Assembly: GCA_019116365.1 (NCBI GenBank) | Contig: DXBT01000014.1 | Span: 37,863-101,862 of the forward strand | DNA length: 64,000 nt | Source: Barnesiella merdipullorum | Lineage (GTDB): Bacteria > Bacteroidota > Bacteroidia > Bacteroidales > Barnesiellaceae | Reading direction: 5' to 3' | Notes under the pieces: model-generated | Seen by the model: only the letters and a program-made list of their open reading frames with translations | What the model was told of the DNA's origin: nothing | Databases searched by the model: none | Program-made: the position numbers and the translations under genes | Part shown: piece by piece, positions 50,443-60,103 of the stretch | Numbering within the stretch: position 1 is the stretch's first letter | Layout: each line of letters starts with the position of its first letter

Positions 50443-51387
50443 CTACCCCTTTTCTTGCAAAGAAAAAAAGAGCGCCCGCACAGCCTCGGTATAAGCCTCG
50501 GGCGAACGAGCCTTCAACACCCGTTTCTTCATGCGCTTATCGACATCGGGCAACAAGTATTCCCAAAACGCAGCCATGCGCGCAAGCAACTGGTGAGCCC
50601 CCTGCAGCACCCGGGCATAGCCGGTGAATACCTGCTCGTGCAGCCGAGCCACCCGCTCGTAGCGTAGAGGCCCGGGGTCGCCCCCATAAGCATAAGCCTC
50701 GGCCAGCCAGGGACGGGCCAACAACCCGCGCCCCACCATCAAACCGGCCAACCGGGGGAAACGCGCTTCGATTGCCACCATCTCTTCCACCGCAACAAGA
50801 TCGCCATTATAGACCAATGGGAGGTGACACGCCTCGTAAAACCGGGCAAAGGAATCAATATCGGGATTGCCCTTGTATTGCTGCCTTCCCAGCCGGGCGT
50901 GGAGGGTAATCTGCCGCACAGGTCCACCCTCAAGGATGGGCAACAGCCGCAGCGATTCGTCGGGGCACTCCCACCCCAACCGCATCTTTACCGAGAAATC
51001 AATATCTCCGTATCGCTCGAGCGGACACAACAACCGCTCTACCTCATCGGGATAAGGCAATATGCCCGACCCTTTGTGTCGGCGAGCCAACAGCGGGAAC
51101 GGACATCCCAAATTGATATCGATGCGTCGATAACCGCAGGCCGCTATGCCATCGACCAGACGACACAATTCATCGGGAAGCGAGGCAATCAACTGCGGCA
51201 CAACCGCCACACCCCGATTGGCTTCGGGCTCGATATCGCGCAAATCTTTACGCCGGAGCTCCTCCTTTTCGAGTCGTACGAATGGCATGTAATAGGCCTC
51301 GACCCCACCGAAGAGCGAGGCATGGGCAGCACGGTAAACCGCATCGGTATAACCTTGCAACGGTGCAAAATAGACGGGTAGTGACAT
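50443..51387 (-). CDS. tRNA-dihydrouridine synthase family protein
   Basis: A 314-residue FMN-dependent TIM barrel that reduces uridine in tRNA. FAPLQGYTDAVYR is the N-terminal FMN motif, RIDINLGCPFPLLARRHKGS carries the catalytic Cys, ITLHARLGRQQYKG and VYNGDLV bind FMN, and GLMVGRGLLARPWL is the final phosphate site. It is shorter than DusA/B/C and I cannot say which tRNA site it modifies. The start is fixed by the conserved N-terminus, although the promoter (51393-51425) places the RNA start at or within 1-2 nt of it. Confidence 0.9.
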   Translation of the reverse strand: MSLPVYFAPLQGYTDAVYRAAHASLFGGVEAYYMPFVRLEKEELRRKDLRDIEPEANRGVAVVPQLIASLPDELCRLVDGIAACGYRRIDINLGCPFPLLARRHKGSGILPYPDEVERLLCPLERYGDIDFSVKMRLGWECPDESLRLLPILEGGPVRQITLHARLGRQQYKGNPDIDSFARFYEACHLPLVYNGDLVAVEEMVAIEARFPRLAGLMVGRGLLARPWLAEAYAYGGDPGPLRYERVARLHEQVFTGYARVLQGAHQLLARMAAFWEYLLPDVDKRMKKRVLKARSPEAYTEAVRALFFSLQEKG

Positions 51388-51392
51388 GGAAA

Positions 51393-51425
51393 CAAAAGTA
51401 ATACAATCGGGGGGAGGGAACCAAA
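51393..51425 (-). promoter_or_regulatory. Promoter of the Dus gene, predicted leaderless
   Basis: On the minus strand TTTG (51425-51422), a 21-nt spacer and TACTTTTG (51400-51393). With the usual distance the first base of the message would be the start codon or just before it. Confidence 0.6.
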
Positions 51426-51535
51426 CTTACTCGCACTTTTTATTGAACGACCGTTTAAAATTGAAGCCTTTCGAACTCTGCTCTCGCTTTTTATATCTAC
51501 CTTTGAGATATAAAAGAAACAAACCTCCTAACATC

Positions 51536-52447
51536 ATGCTTACTCGTCAAATTCTTTCGGCAACTCTCCTACTCCTCTTTTCCTCCATATTGCCGGCACA
51601 CGCCCTCTTGCCCGAGGCGTCGGCTACCGTCTCGCATCGCATCGAACAGCTCTTGCAAGACAAGTCGGCAACCGTGGGGGTAGCCTGCTCGATCAACGGA
51701 CAAAACTTTGCCTTCAACGACACGGTGCGCTACCCGCTCATGAGTGTGTTCAAACTGCATGTAGCCGTGGCAGTCCTGCAACGCATGGAAGCCGACGGTA
51801 CCCGACTCGACGAGATACTGCACATCGACTCTACTCAGATGCGCCGCGATACCTACAGCCCGCTACTCGACCGCTACCCTTCGGGGTGTTTCGACATCTC
51901 CTATGCCCAACTGCTACACTACGCCCTCGCCTTGAGCGACAACAACGCCTGCGACCTGCTCATCGCCCGTGCCGGCGGCATCGATGCAGTAAAAAGTTGT
52001 ATCGACCGGGCGGGTATCACCGGCTACGACCTCACCGAAACCGAGGCCTCGATGCATGCCAATATACCGGCCTGTTATCGCAACTGGGGCCACCCCTCGT
52101 CGGTCGTGCAGTTGTTGCAAAAGATTCACGATGGCGCTTTGCTGAACGAGGAGCATACCCGTTTCATCTGCTCGACCCTTGTCGAGACCTCGACCGGCAC
52201 CAATAAGATACGGGCCGGACTACCTTCTGATATCACGCTGGGACACAAGACCGGCAGCTCGGGAAAGGTGACCGACGGAGTGACGATTGCCGACAACGAC
52301 GCCGGCTTTATCGTTCTGCCCGATGGCCGAGTATGCTACCTGGCTGTCTTTGTCAAAGACTCCCGCGAGAGCGACGCCACCAATGCCGACCTCATTGCCC
52401 AGATTACCCGCATCATCTATCGAGCCATCACCCAACCCTGCCGATAA
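51536..52447 (+). CDS. Class A beta-lactamase (subclass A2-like)
   Basis: A 303-residue serine beta-lactamase starting at MLTRQILSATLLLLFSSILP, a signal peptide (cleavage near AHA). Ser70-x-x-Lys73 is in LMSVFKL, the SDN loop is at 134-136 (ALSDNNAC), an omega-loop glutamate is in TETEASMHAN, and the KTG triad is in LGHKTGSSG. It resembles the chromosomal cephalosporinases of Bacteroides and Parabacteroides (CepA/CfxA group). It has its own promoter box TACCTTTG at 51498-51505 and is not flanked by mobile elements, so it is probably an intrinsic gene. Spectrum cannot be predicted from sequence alone. Confidence 0.93.
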   Translation: MLTRQILSATLLLLFSSILPAHALLPEASATVSHRIEQLLQDKSATVGVACSINGQNFAFNDTVRYPLMSVFKLHVAVAVLQRMEADGTRLDEILHIDSTQMRRDTYSPLLDRYPSGCFDISYAQLLHYALALSDNNACDLLIARAGGIDAVKSCIDRAGITGYDLTETEASMHANIPACYRNWGHPSSVVQLLQKIHDGALLNEEHTRFICSTLVETSTGTNKIRAGLPSDITLGHKTGSSGKVTDGVTIADNDAGFIVLPDGRVCYLAVFVKDSRESDATNADLIAQITRIIYRAITQPCR

Positions 52448-52507
52448 ACGGCCGTGATCTTTTCAAGGGTAAGCCATCCCCGTATCGAGAACGAATTGAC
52501 CGAGTAC

Positions 52508-52556
52508 AAAAAAACCGTCCGCTACATCCTTGACGATGCACCAGACGGTTCCTTTT
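52508..52556. terminator. Terminator shared by the beta-lactamase and dnaJ
   Basis: A 7-bp stem AACCGTC/GACGGTT extended by A/T pairs around a 24-nt loop. There is a strong T-run on the minus strand (dnaJ side) and a shorter one on plus. Confidence 0.65.
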
Positions 52557-52584
52557 GATTATATCCTATGTGTTAACTCTGTTA

Positions 52585-53745
52585 TTACTCAAACATGTGA
52601 CGCAATTTGCTGAATATACGCTGCTTGGTCGTGAGCGTAGGCTGCATGTTGGGCGAAGTCTTCAACTCCTCGAAGTGTTTCTTCTCGGCAGCATTGAGGT
52701 TCTCGGGGATATAGACCGACACGTTCACAATCAAGTCGCCCACACCATAACGGTTGACCGAGGGCAATCCTTTACCCCGCAAGCGGAAAATCTTGCCGGG
52801 TTGGGTTCCCGGTTCTACCTTGATACGAGCTTTTCCGTCGAGCGTGGGAACTTCGACCGAGCCACCCAGCACAGCCGTAGGCAAGTCGAGCAACAGATTA
52901 TAAATCAAGTCGTTCTCATCACGAACCAAGTCGGGATGCGGCTCCTCTTCGATGAGGATGAGCAGGTCGCCGTTCACACCACCGTGACGGGCGGCATTAC
53001 CCTTACCGGCCATTGAGAGCTGCATGCCCTCCGATACACCGGCCGGGATGTTGATGGTGATTACCTCCTCTTCGCGCACGATACCTTCGCCTGCACAGTG
53101 CGGACATTTCTTGGTAATGATGCGCCCCTCGCCTCCACAATCGGGGCAAGTGGTGGTCGATTGCATGGCCCCGAGGAATGTCTGTTGAACCCGAGTCACC
53201 ACGCCCGAACCGTTACACTTCGAACAAGTGGTATAGGCCGTACCGTTCTCGGCACCCGTTCCTTTACAGTAGGAACAGCTTACATATTTGGGCACCTTGA
53301 TTTTCTTCTCGACTCCGGTAGCAATCTCCTTAAGGGAGAGTTTTACTTTCACACGCAAATCGGAGCCCTTGTTGACATGACGACGGCCGCCACGCGAACT
53401 GCTGCTGCCTCCGCCAAAGCCTTCGAAGCCACCGAAACTGCCTCCGAAGATATCGCCGAAATGCGAGAAAATATCTTCCATGGACATACCGCCACCGCTG
53501 AAACCGCCGCCGGCAGAACCGCCCAAACCTTGATGCCCGAACTGGTCGTAACGAGCCCGTTTGTCGGGATCGCTCAGCACCTCGTAGGCCTCGGCTGCCT
53601 CTTTGAATTTCTCTTCGGCCTCTTTATTACCGGGATTCTTATCGGGGTGATATTGAATAGCCTTTTTACGGTATGCCTTCTTTATCTCTTCGGGTGTCGC
53701 ATTTTTGGCGACGCCCAGCACTTCATAATAATCTCTCTTTTCCAT
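52585..53745 (-). CDS. dnaJ: Chaperone DnaJ (Hsp40)
   Basis: A 386-residue co-chaperone of DnaK. The J domain (1-70) has HPD in YHPDKNPG. It is followed by a Gly/Phe-rich region (GGSAGGGFSGGGMSMED) and a zinc domain with four CxxCxGxG motifs (CSYCKGTG, CSKCNGSG, CPDCGGEG, CPHCAGEG). The C-terminal peptide-binding domain ends the protein. It lies 21 nt after grpE in one operon; dnaK is not in the window. Confidence 0.97.
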   Translation of the reverse strand: MEKRDYYEVLGVAKNATPEEIKKAYRKKAIQYHPDKNPGNKEAEEKFKEAAEAYEVLSDPDKRARYDQFGHQGLGGSAGGGFSGGGMSMEDIFSHFGDIFGGSFGGFEGFGGGSSSSRGGRRHVNKGSDLRVKVKLSLKEIATGVEKKIKVPKYVSCSYCKGTGAENGTAYTTCSKCNGSGVVTRVQQTFLGAMQSTTTCPDCGGEGRIITKKCPHCAGEGIVREEEVITINIPAGVSEGMQLSMAGKGNAARHGGVNGDLLILIEEEPHPDLVRDENDLIYNLLLDLPTAVLGGSVEVPTLDGKARIKVEPGTQPGKIFRLRGKGLPSVNRYGVGDLIVNVSVYIPENLNAAEKKHFEELKTSPNMQPTLTTKQRIFSKLRHMFE

Positions 53746-53766
53746 TGCTCTCTATCCCTCTCTGTT

Positions 53767-54402
53767 TTATTCTCCCACGACTACTTTGGCGAATCGGATA
53801 ACCTTGTCGTTAAGTGTATAGCCCTTTTGAACGGTATCGATTACCTTGCCTTTCTGGGCAGGGTCGGGAGCCGGGAATGTGGTCACGGCCTCGTGATACT
53901 CGGTATCGAAATCGGCATCTTTCGTAGGAATCTCTTTCACGCCGTTCTGCTCGAGGAATGATTTGAATTTATTGTATATCAAGTTCATACCCTCTTTCAC
54001 GCCGTTCAAGTCGTTACTCTCTTCCACAGCGGCCAATCCTCGTTCGAAATCGTCGATTACCGGCAGAATCGCCTTCATGCAATTTTCATTGCCGTTTTTA
54101 ATCAAATCGGCTTTCTCGCGCAATGTCCGTTTACGGAAGTTATCAAACTCGGCCATGAGCAGCAGATAATCTTTCTGCATCTTCTCGATGGTCGCTTTCA
54201 ACGTATCCAGCTCGGCTGACAATTTGGCAGCCTCATCGGCTTCACCCCCTTCGGCTGCGGGTTCGCCCGTCTCCGCATCTTGGGGCTGTTGCTCACAGGC
54301 CTCCTTCTCGTCTTTTTCAGGAGCCTCGTCCTCAATCACTTGCGATTTCTCGCGTTCTTTTTCTTCAGCCATATCTTTAGTTTTTCTTTTTTTACGATTC
54401 AT
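53767..54402 (-). CDS. grpE: Nucleotide exchange factor GrpE
   Basis: A 211-residue DnaK cofactor; the chosen start is the Met of MNRKKRKTKDMAEEKERE. A charged acidic N-terminus (residues 1-75) precedes the coiled coil (KATIEKMQKDYLLLMAEFDN, FRKRT) and the C-terminal beta domain (ITPEYHEAV-like DTEYHEAVTTF, VIRFAKVVVGE). An alternative start is MAEEK ten codons further in. There is no obvious CIRCE operator upstream, as expected for Bacteroidota. Confidence 0.95.
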   Translation of the reverse strand: MNRKKRKTKDMAEEKEREKSQVIEDEAPEKDEKEACEQQPQDAETGEPAAEGGEADEAAKLSAELDTLKATIEKMQKDYLLLMAEFDNFRKRTLREKADLIKNGNENCMKAILPVIDDFERGLAAVEESNDLNGVKEGMNLIYNKFKSFLEQNGVKEIPTKDADFDTEYHEAVTTFPAPDPAQKGKVIDTVQKGYTLNDKVIRFAKVVVGE

Positions 54403-54540
54403 ATTCTGCCTCCTCGAAGAATGATCTTCAACAAGCATTTATATAGTATCAAAAACACTGCCAAACCAGGGATGACTGTATTTTTGTCACTATCGTCCCC
54501 GGCTGTTGTCACCTCGGGAGTCGTGCTTCGACAAGACAAA

Positions 54541-54565
54541 GGGGCGACCTTAACAAGGCCGCCCC
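54541..54565 (-). terminator. Terminator of the GH84 gene
   Basis: An 11-bp stem with one mismatch (GGGGCGACCTT with AAGGCCGCCCC), 30 nt beyond the hexosaminidase stop. The T-run is short. Confidence 0.6.
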
Positions 54566-54594
54566 TCCACTATCTTTAATCCTCTGCCTGTTTT

Positions 54595-57165
54595 CTATTT
54601 CGCAACCGGTACGATTTCGAAGATTTCGGCGTCGCCAGCAAGGCTTATCCGGGTGACATTGGGCTTCACCTCTATCTTACCGAAGGGGCCCGTCACCTCA
54701 CGACTATCGACAATGGAACCTTTGGCATCCAGCTGCGTCACCTTCATAGCCAGGGGCTTGTTATCCTTCTGTTTATTCATCAACACGATATATTCGCTCA
54801 CCCCGGGTTTCGCTCCAAAGGAGATTGTAGCCGTGTTGTGATAGCTCGTTGCCAGTTGTCCGTCGAAGAGATAGAGGGCCTGTTGCAGATTATCGGCCTC
54901 CAGGGCGAAGCCCAACCGTTCGGCACGGGGCGGATTCACCTCGAACGAGCGCACCGATGCATAGTTGGTACGAGCCGACTCGAGCCGTTTCAACCGAATG
55001 TACCGGGCCTGTACCGGCTCGCCCTGCCAATCAATGACATACTGTTGCTTCAGCTCTCCGGTGAGGGGTGTCCAGGTTTTACCATCGGCCGAATATTCCA
55101 CTACGGCATGATCGAAGTAATCGACATCATCGACCGAGTTGCGGCCTTGCAGAATAGAGACCTCGGTCACCGCCTCGACTTTACCCAGGTCGAGACCTAT
55201 CCAGTCGCCCGCTTTCTGAGCAATCCCCGAGGTATAATAGGTGGCAGTATCGTGGTCGAGCATGAGCTTGGCCTGGGGTGTCTTAATCGTGCTGAAGGTC
55301 CCGATGCCTTTGTAATAGATCGGTATCTCGCCCCATATCCGAGCCAGGAAACCGTGGGCCATATCGTCCATGATATTCTCATAGAAAGGTTGCAGTTTCA
55401 TGGTGCCGCTCTTGTGAGCTTCGTAGGCAGCGCGGTCGTCGCGGCTCATGAGGTTCTCTACATAACTATTCCAGAATGTCTCGTCGTCGTTGCCGGTGCG
55501 GTAGAGACGAGCCAACTCAATGGCCCGTTTACCCCGCGCGCCCAACTTCTCAAACTCCTTGAGCCAGGGGGTCAGCTCCTTGACCAGCCCCCGGTTGGCA
55601 CAGTTGCTCTCTATGGTAGCGGGAGCCTTCTCTACCCGGTCAAACTCTTGCCACAGGGCATCGGCTGCCGCATCGTCCCAGTCGGCCAGATGGAAGGTGC
55701 GGGTCTCCCACGACTCGTCGCGACGGTAACCGTTCTCGGTGTCGCACGAGTGAATGGCAAAAGTACGGTAGGCCTCGCGAGCTTCGGGCATCATCACGCC
55801 CAAGCCACGCTCCCAGTTGTCGATGGGGTTATAATCGGCCACGTTCCAGGTATAGTCGGCCACGCCATAGAGGGCCAGTTTCGAGGCCTCGCCATGCTCC
55901 ATGGGGTTGCTGGCAATACCGCAAAGGTCATTGGCCGTGAGAGTAGTGTCAAGACCATAAACGGGACCTTGCAGAATGACGTGACGCACATAGTCGTTCA
56001 CAGGATAGTTCCACCAGAAGTAGGCCGGCCGTTTAATGCGGCTGTTGACCCACTCCATCGTCTCGGGTGTGAGGTCGCTGCACACTACGTCGCCGGTCCA
56101 GAAGACCTCGACCGAGGGGTCGAGCGTTTGGCCATAAATAGCCAGGGGACCCTGCGGTGTGGGGTTGGCCCACAGTTTGGAATAGTCGGTAGGACAAACC
56201 GTGAGGTAGGCCACATCGCCTTTGGCCTTGACGAAATCGGTCGTCAAGCGATTGAGCAACTCGGTCTGCTTCACGGGATTGGTACCCTCGCCCGATATAT
56301 CGTCGAAGAAGAGGGCAAAGGCACGCACGCCCAAATCGTACATCCAGTTGAATTTATTCACCAGATTCTGGTAGTCTTCTTCGTTCCATTTGATATCCTG
56401 CCCCGGGTGAATGGCCCAAACGAAATCGACCCGGTTGCGGCGGCACGCCTCGATGAGCGCCTTAATCTGTTCGGCCTCCTTCTCGGGATAGGGCAAGCGC
56501 CAATTGGGGCAACTGTGATAGGGATCGTCTTTGGGGCCATAGAGGTAACTGTTCATCTTGAACTTACCATAGAAATCGATCAGCGACATGCGCACCTCGT
56601 GCGACCAGGGAGTACCATAGAAGCCCTCGACCACACCACGGTATTTCAGGTCGGGATAATCGTCAATCTCGACATAGGGCAGATGGCCGTTGGCCACAGC
56701 CGGGCTCTCGACCAGCTGACGCAGGGTCTGCAAGCCATAGAAGGCTCCCCGCTCGTCATACCCCACAATGGTGATACCCTTTTTGTTGACCTCCAACCGG
56801 TAGGCACCTGCCACCTGTTTCACACCATGCCGGGCCGCCGGTTTCTCTCCAAAATCGACCGAGAGTTTCACCCCCTTCTTATTCAGAGTAAGGAACGGCA
56901 CATCGGCCGAAAACTTGCCTTGCAAGTCCTTCAGGTTGACCCCCTTCGAGAGGTCGAGCGTGTGAGCCCGGTCGAGGGTCATCTGTTGCGGCGTGGGATT
57001 CACCACGATACCGCCGTGATCGAGTTTCTTACCGGGGACGGCCAACACATCTTGCGACTCGGAACGCTGGCTCGACAAATCGAACTCGGCCTCCTGAGCC
57101 CACACACTACCGCAGGCCAACATTGCGACAGCCCATGCGGTCAATACTTTGCTACACTTTATCAT
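54595..57165 (-). CDS. GH84 beta-N-acetylglucosaminidase/hyaluronidase family enzyme
   Basis: An 856-residue secreted glycosidase. A signal peptide covers residues 1-23. An N-terminal alpha/beta domain (60-170) precedes the catalytic barrel with YRGVVEGFYGTPWSHE and the Asp-Asp pair at 288-289 in FALFFDDISGEG that drives substrate-assisted catalysis. The C-terminal region (from about 600) has an F5/8-type carbohydrate-binding domain (WIGLDLGKVEAVTEVSILQG). GH84 enzymes release terminal GlcNAc from glycans such as mucin O-glycans or O-GlcNAc proteins. In gut Bacteroidales they act in the periplasm or on the surface. No SusC/D pair is adjacent. Confidence 0.93.
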   Translation of the reverse strand: MIKCSKVLTAWAVAMLACGSVWAQEAEFDLSSQRSESQDVLAVPGKKLDHGGIVVNPTPQQMTLDRAHTLDLSKGVNLKDLQGKFSADVPFLTLNKKGVKLSVDFGEKPAARHGVKQVAGAYRLEVNKKGITIVGYDERGAFYGLQTLRQLVESPAVANGHLPYVEIDDYPDLKYRGVVEGFYGTPWSHEVRMSLIDFYGKFKMNSYLYGPKDDPYHSCPNWRLPYPEKEAEQIKALIEACRRNRVDFVWAIHPGQDIKWNEEDYQNLVNKFNWMYDLGVRAFALFFDDISGEGTNPVKQTELLNRLTTDFVKAKGDVAYLTVCPTDYSKLWANPTPQGPLAIYGQTLDPSVEVFWTGDVVCSDLTPETMEWVNSRIKRPAYFWWNYPVNDYVRHVILQGPVYGLDTTLTANDLCGIASNPMEHGEASKLALYGVADYTWNVADYNPIDNWERGLGVMMPEAREAYRTFAIHSCDTENGYRRDESWETRTFHLADWDDAAADALWQEFDRVEKAPATIESNCANRGLVKELTPWLKEFEKLGARGKRAIELARLYRTGNDDETFWNSYVENLMSRDDRAAYEAHKSGTMKLQPFYENIMDDMAHGFLARIWGEIPIYYKGIGTFSTIKTPQAKLMLDHDTATYYTSGIAQKAGDWIGLDLGKVEAVTEVSILQGRNSVDDVDYFDHAVVEYSADGKTWTPLTGELKQQYVIDWQGEPVQARYIRLKRLESARTNYASVRSFEVNPPRAERLGFALEADNLQQALYLFDGQLATSYHNTATISFGAKPGVSEYIVLMNKQKDNKPLAMKVTQLDAKGSIVDSREVTGPFGKIEVKPNVTRISLAGDAEIFEIVPVAK

Positions 57166-57229
57166 ATTTTTGGGTTTCTAATGTTTTTCACGGGTCGGAA
57201 CGAGCCCTATTTCCAGCCAAAGATAAGCA

Positions 57230-58384
57230 TTATTTGCGTTTGTTCAAAAAACGGCGACTCAGCCAGCGGCGCACCGGCTCGTCATAGAGTTTCAAGCAGA
57301 GGTAGGCCACTACCACATTCCACACATACACGCACAGGACCACCTGCCAGGTTTCGCCGAATGTAAAGTAGCCCTTCTCGATGAGCCAAGCATAAAACAG
57401 ATACATGAAAGCGTAGTGGGTAATGTAGAGCGGATAAGAGATATCGCCCAGGAACTTGCATACCCGGGTAGAAAAAGTGTCGGTAGTAGAGCCCGAAGCT
57501 CCCAGCACGATAAGCCCGGGAAATATCATGACGATGCAGATAGCCTCGAACAGACCGTTCAAACAAATGGTCTCGTTACCGGGCAGATAGGGCACATGAA
57601 ACAGCACCAGCAACACGAGCGAGCAAATCCAAAAGGCACCTCTCACCCGCACCGGTTTGAAGCGGCGGGAAATCAACAGCCCCATCGAGAAGGGGAAGAG
57701 CATACGCAACAGACCGCCCACGAAGTTGACCGGGTCGAGCGTCCACCCCACCCCGATATTGCCATAGCTCGACACATCGAACAGGGCAAAACCGGCCAGA
57801 GCCACCCCCAGCAGCACCACGACTACGGTAAGGAGTCGCGTCGAGAGTCGGCGCAAGGCCAGCGCATAGAGCAGGTTGCCTATGTATTCAAAAAAGAGCG
57901 ACCAACTGGGCCCGTTCAAGGGGAACATCTCGCCATTGCCCCGCACCTCGTAACCGGCACCGGGAACAGCCGGTATAAAAAACAGGGCGCACAACAGAGC
58001 CAGCATCACCATCGAGGTGGCCACATGAGTACCGTCCCACTGCACCTGTCCCTGCAGGCAAAAGGTGATGGCTCCCAGTACCGCCCCCATTACCACCATG
58101 GGATGAAGGCGAATGAGCCGGCGCTTGAAAAAGTTTTTCATCGTCAGGCTCCTGCCCCAGCGGTCGTCATAGGCATAACCGATAACAAACCCCGAGAGAA
58201 TGAAAAAGAAATCGACTGCCAGATAGCCATGGTTGATACTCTCGATGAGCGTGCCTCCGGCAAAGGCATACCCCTCGAACACGTGATACCACACGACCAG
58301 GAGGGCCGCCACTCCCCGCAACCCGTCGAGCAACTCATAGTGAGGCTTGGTATCGGAGAAGGCCGATGAAGAGATATTTTGCAT
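57230..58384 (-). CDS. Acyltransferase family 3 membrane protein
   Basis: A 384-residue, about ten-helix protein starting at MQNISSSAFSDTKPHYELLD. The motif LDGLRGVAALLVVWYHVFEG contains the catalytic His of Acyl_transf_3, and YPLYITHYAFMYLFY is the usual C-terminal block. Such enzymes O-acylate peptidoglycan, LPS or other glycans from the periplasmic side; the substrate is unknown. A -7 box TACCTTTG lies at 58443-58450, giving a leader of about 55 nt, so it is separately transcribed from the Crp gene upstream. Confidence 0.9.
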   Translation of the reverse strand: MQNISSSAFSDTKPHYELLDGLRGVAALLVVWYHVFEGYAFAGGTLIESINHGYLAVDFFFILSGFVIGYAYDDRWGRSLTMKNFFKRRLIRLHPMVVMGAVLGAITFCLQGQVQWDGTHVATSMVMLALLCALFFIPAVPGAGYEVRGNGEMFPLNGPSWSLFFEYIGNLLYALALRRLSTRLLTVVVVLLGVALAGFALFDVSSYGNIGVGWTLDPVNFVGGLLRMLFPFSMGLLISRRFKPVRVRGAFWICSLVLLVLFHVPYLPGNETICLNGLFEAICIVMIFPGLIVLGASGSTTDTFSTRVCKFLGDISYPLYITHYAFMYLFYAWLIEKGYFTFGETWQVVLCVYVWNVVVAYLCLKLYDEPVRRWLSRRFLNKRK

Positions 58385-58503
58385 GATAATGATTTTACGA
58401 TAAATAAATGTGTTGTTTCCTGTAACCCGTGCACGGCAACGACAAAGGTACAGCACTTGGCCAAGGCGAAATTTGTCCTACATCAAAAACGCGACGCGAC
58501 GTC

Positions 58504-59079
58504 CTACTTTTTTACCCGGCGCAACCGGCTGAGGGTCGAGAGGGTAATACCCAGATAGGAGGCTATATAGCCCAACTGAGCCCGCTGGCACACCTGCGGA
58601 AACTGTTGCTGGAAGGCTTCGTAACGCTCACGGGCCGACAGCGTGAGCCGCTCCTTGTGCGAGCGGTGCAGCCGACGGTACTCGTCCTGGTGAATGATGC
58701 GCCCCCAGTTGGCCAGCTCGATATTGGTCTGAAACAGCTCGCGCAACCTCGACAAGGCAATGCGATAGGCCAACACCTCCTCGAGAGTCTCGACATACTC
58801 CTCGCTCACCTTGTCGTAGTAGAGTTCGTCCATGCTGAAGACGATGCCTCCCTCGCACGAAAACGAGGTGGTAATCTCTTCGCCGTTGACCAGCCAGAAC
58901 GAACGGGTCATACCCTGCTCGATAAAATAGGCATATTTGCAATAAACACCGGCCCGCACCAATTGGTACCGCTTGGGAAACCGGCACTCGGTCACACTCT
59001 CCCTTAGGAGTTGCTCCGTCTCGGCCGAAAGCGGATACGACGCATTGATTTTCGCTATTACTACATCCATCATAAGCAT
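58504..59079 (-). CDS. Crp/Fnr-family transcriptional regulator
   Basis: A 191-residue protein: an N-terminal cyclic-nucleotide-binding fold (about 10-115, KRYQLVRAGVYCKYAYFIEQ, GMTRSFWLVNGEEITTSF) and a C-terminal region with a partial HTH (LGYIASYLGITLSTLSRLRR). The N-terminal fold lacks the phosphate-cassette residues of E. coli Crp, so it probably does not bind cAMP. Regulators of this kind are very numerous in Bacteroidota and usually control a nearby gene; the acyltransferase gene is 120 nt away. Starts at the first, third or fourth codon are all possible. Confidence 0.85.
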   Translation of the reverse strand: MLMMDVVIAKINASYPLSAETEQLLRESVTECRFPKRYQLVRAGVYCKYAYFIEQGMTRSFWLVNGEEITTSFSCEGGIVFSMDELYYDKVSEEYVETLEEVLAYRIALSRLRELFQTNIELANWGRIIHQDEYRRLHRSHKERLTLSARERYEAFQQQFPQVCQRAQLGYIASYLGITLSTLSRLRRVKK

Positions 59080-59111
59080 TGAATTCTATCGGGCTCCTCC
59101 TCGGTTGCTCG

Positions 59112-59930
59112 TCACACCTCGCACTCGCCGCTCCACACGAAACAGTCGCGATAGCGGTCGGCTACATCGACATCCTGGTCGAAGAGTCCGAAAACCGACG
59201 ACCCCGACCCCGACATGGAGGCATAGACAGCCCCCGCCTCATAGAGTCCCTCTTTGATAGCCTTCACCTCGGGGAATCGGGCAAAGACACTCTTTTCGAA
59301 ATCGTTCACCAAACGGTCTCGCCACTCGGTTACCGGCCGCGCGATGGTCACGCTCACCGGCTCATCGGGCTCGGCGGGAGTCACCAGCGAATAGGCCACC
59401 GCCGTAGGCACCGCCACGGCCGGCTTCACCAGCACCAGCCGGTACCCCTTCAGAGAGAGAGCTACCGGCTCGAACTCGTCGCCTATTCCCTTGGCCAGCA
59501 ACGGCTTGTTGTGAAGAAAGAAGGGACAGTCGGCTCCCAAAGCGGCCGCCTCGCGGTCGAGCTCCTCGTCGCTCAGCGGCAGGTGGAAATAGTCGCGCAC
59601 CATCGAGAGCAGAAAGGCGGCATCGGCCGACCCACCGCCCAGTCCGGCCCCGAAGGGTATCGCCTTGTGCAGGTGTATCGACACCGGCGGCAAGTCGAAT
59701 CGCTCGCTCAACCGACGCCACGCCTTCATCACCAGGTTGTCGCGGCTGTCGCCGTCGATGACAATTCCCGACAGCGTGAGACTCGTAGCCTGGTCGGACG
59801 TCGGCACCAACTCCAGCGCATCTTGCAGCTGTATGGGATAAAAGACCGTTTCGAGATTGTGATACCCGTCGGGGCGACGCGAAACGATGCGCAACCCCAG
59901 GTTGATTTTGGCATTGGGAAACCGTATCAT
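59112..59930 (-). CDS. ispE: 4-diphosphocytidyl-2-C-methyl-D-erythritol kinase
   Basis: A 272-residue GHMP kinase of the MEP isoprenoid pathway, phosphorylating CDP-methylerythritol with ATP. PNAKINLGLRIVSRRPDGYH is the substrate motif, IPFGAGLGGGSADAAF the ATP-binding glycine loop, and MSGSGSSVFGLF the third motif. Length is typical. It stands between the Crp-like gene (convergent in direction, 32 nt after its stop) and the repeat block upstream of dnaB. Confidence 0.96.
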   Translation of the reverse strand: MIRFPNAKINLGLRIVSRRPDGYHNLETVFYPIQLQDALELVPTSDQATSLTLSGIVIDGDSRDNLVMKAWRRLSERFDLPPVSIHLHKAIPFGAGLGGGSADAAFLLSMVRDYFHLPLSDEELDREAAALGADCPFFLHNKPLLAKGIGDEFEPVALSLKGYRLVLVKPAVAVPTAVAYSLVTPAEPDEPVSVTIARPVTEWRDRLVNDFEKSVFARFPEVKAIKEGLYEAGAVYASMSGSGSSVFGLFDQDVDVADRYRDCFVWSGECEV

Positions 59931-60103
59931 GGTCTTGTCTGTTTTTCGAGATTCTTGGCGAAATTAACCATTCTCCTCCACATAGCCAACCCTACTACCC
60001 CCAAAGAATAAAAATTTTCACCGCTTACAAATTACAAAAGCCAACAGGGGAATGCCCGAGGCAAGGCGAAACCTTGTCTCCCGGCGGGGCAAGGGGAAAA
60101 GTC

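Noticed and set aside
50425..50455. CTACACCC triplication as a CRISPR or att site
   Set aside because: Only three copies of about 9 bp, with no spacers or neighbouring cas or integrase genes.
54838..57366. Very long plus-strand frame opposite the GH84 gene
   Set aside because: The minus strand encodes a complete GH84 enzyme with signal peptide and catalytic Asp pair; the plus frame has no recognisable domain.
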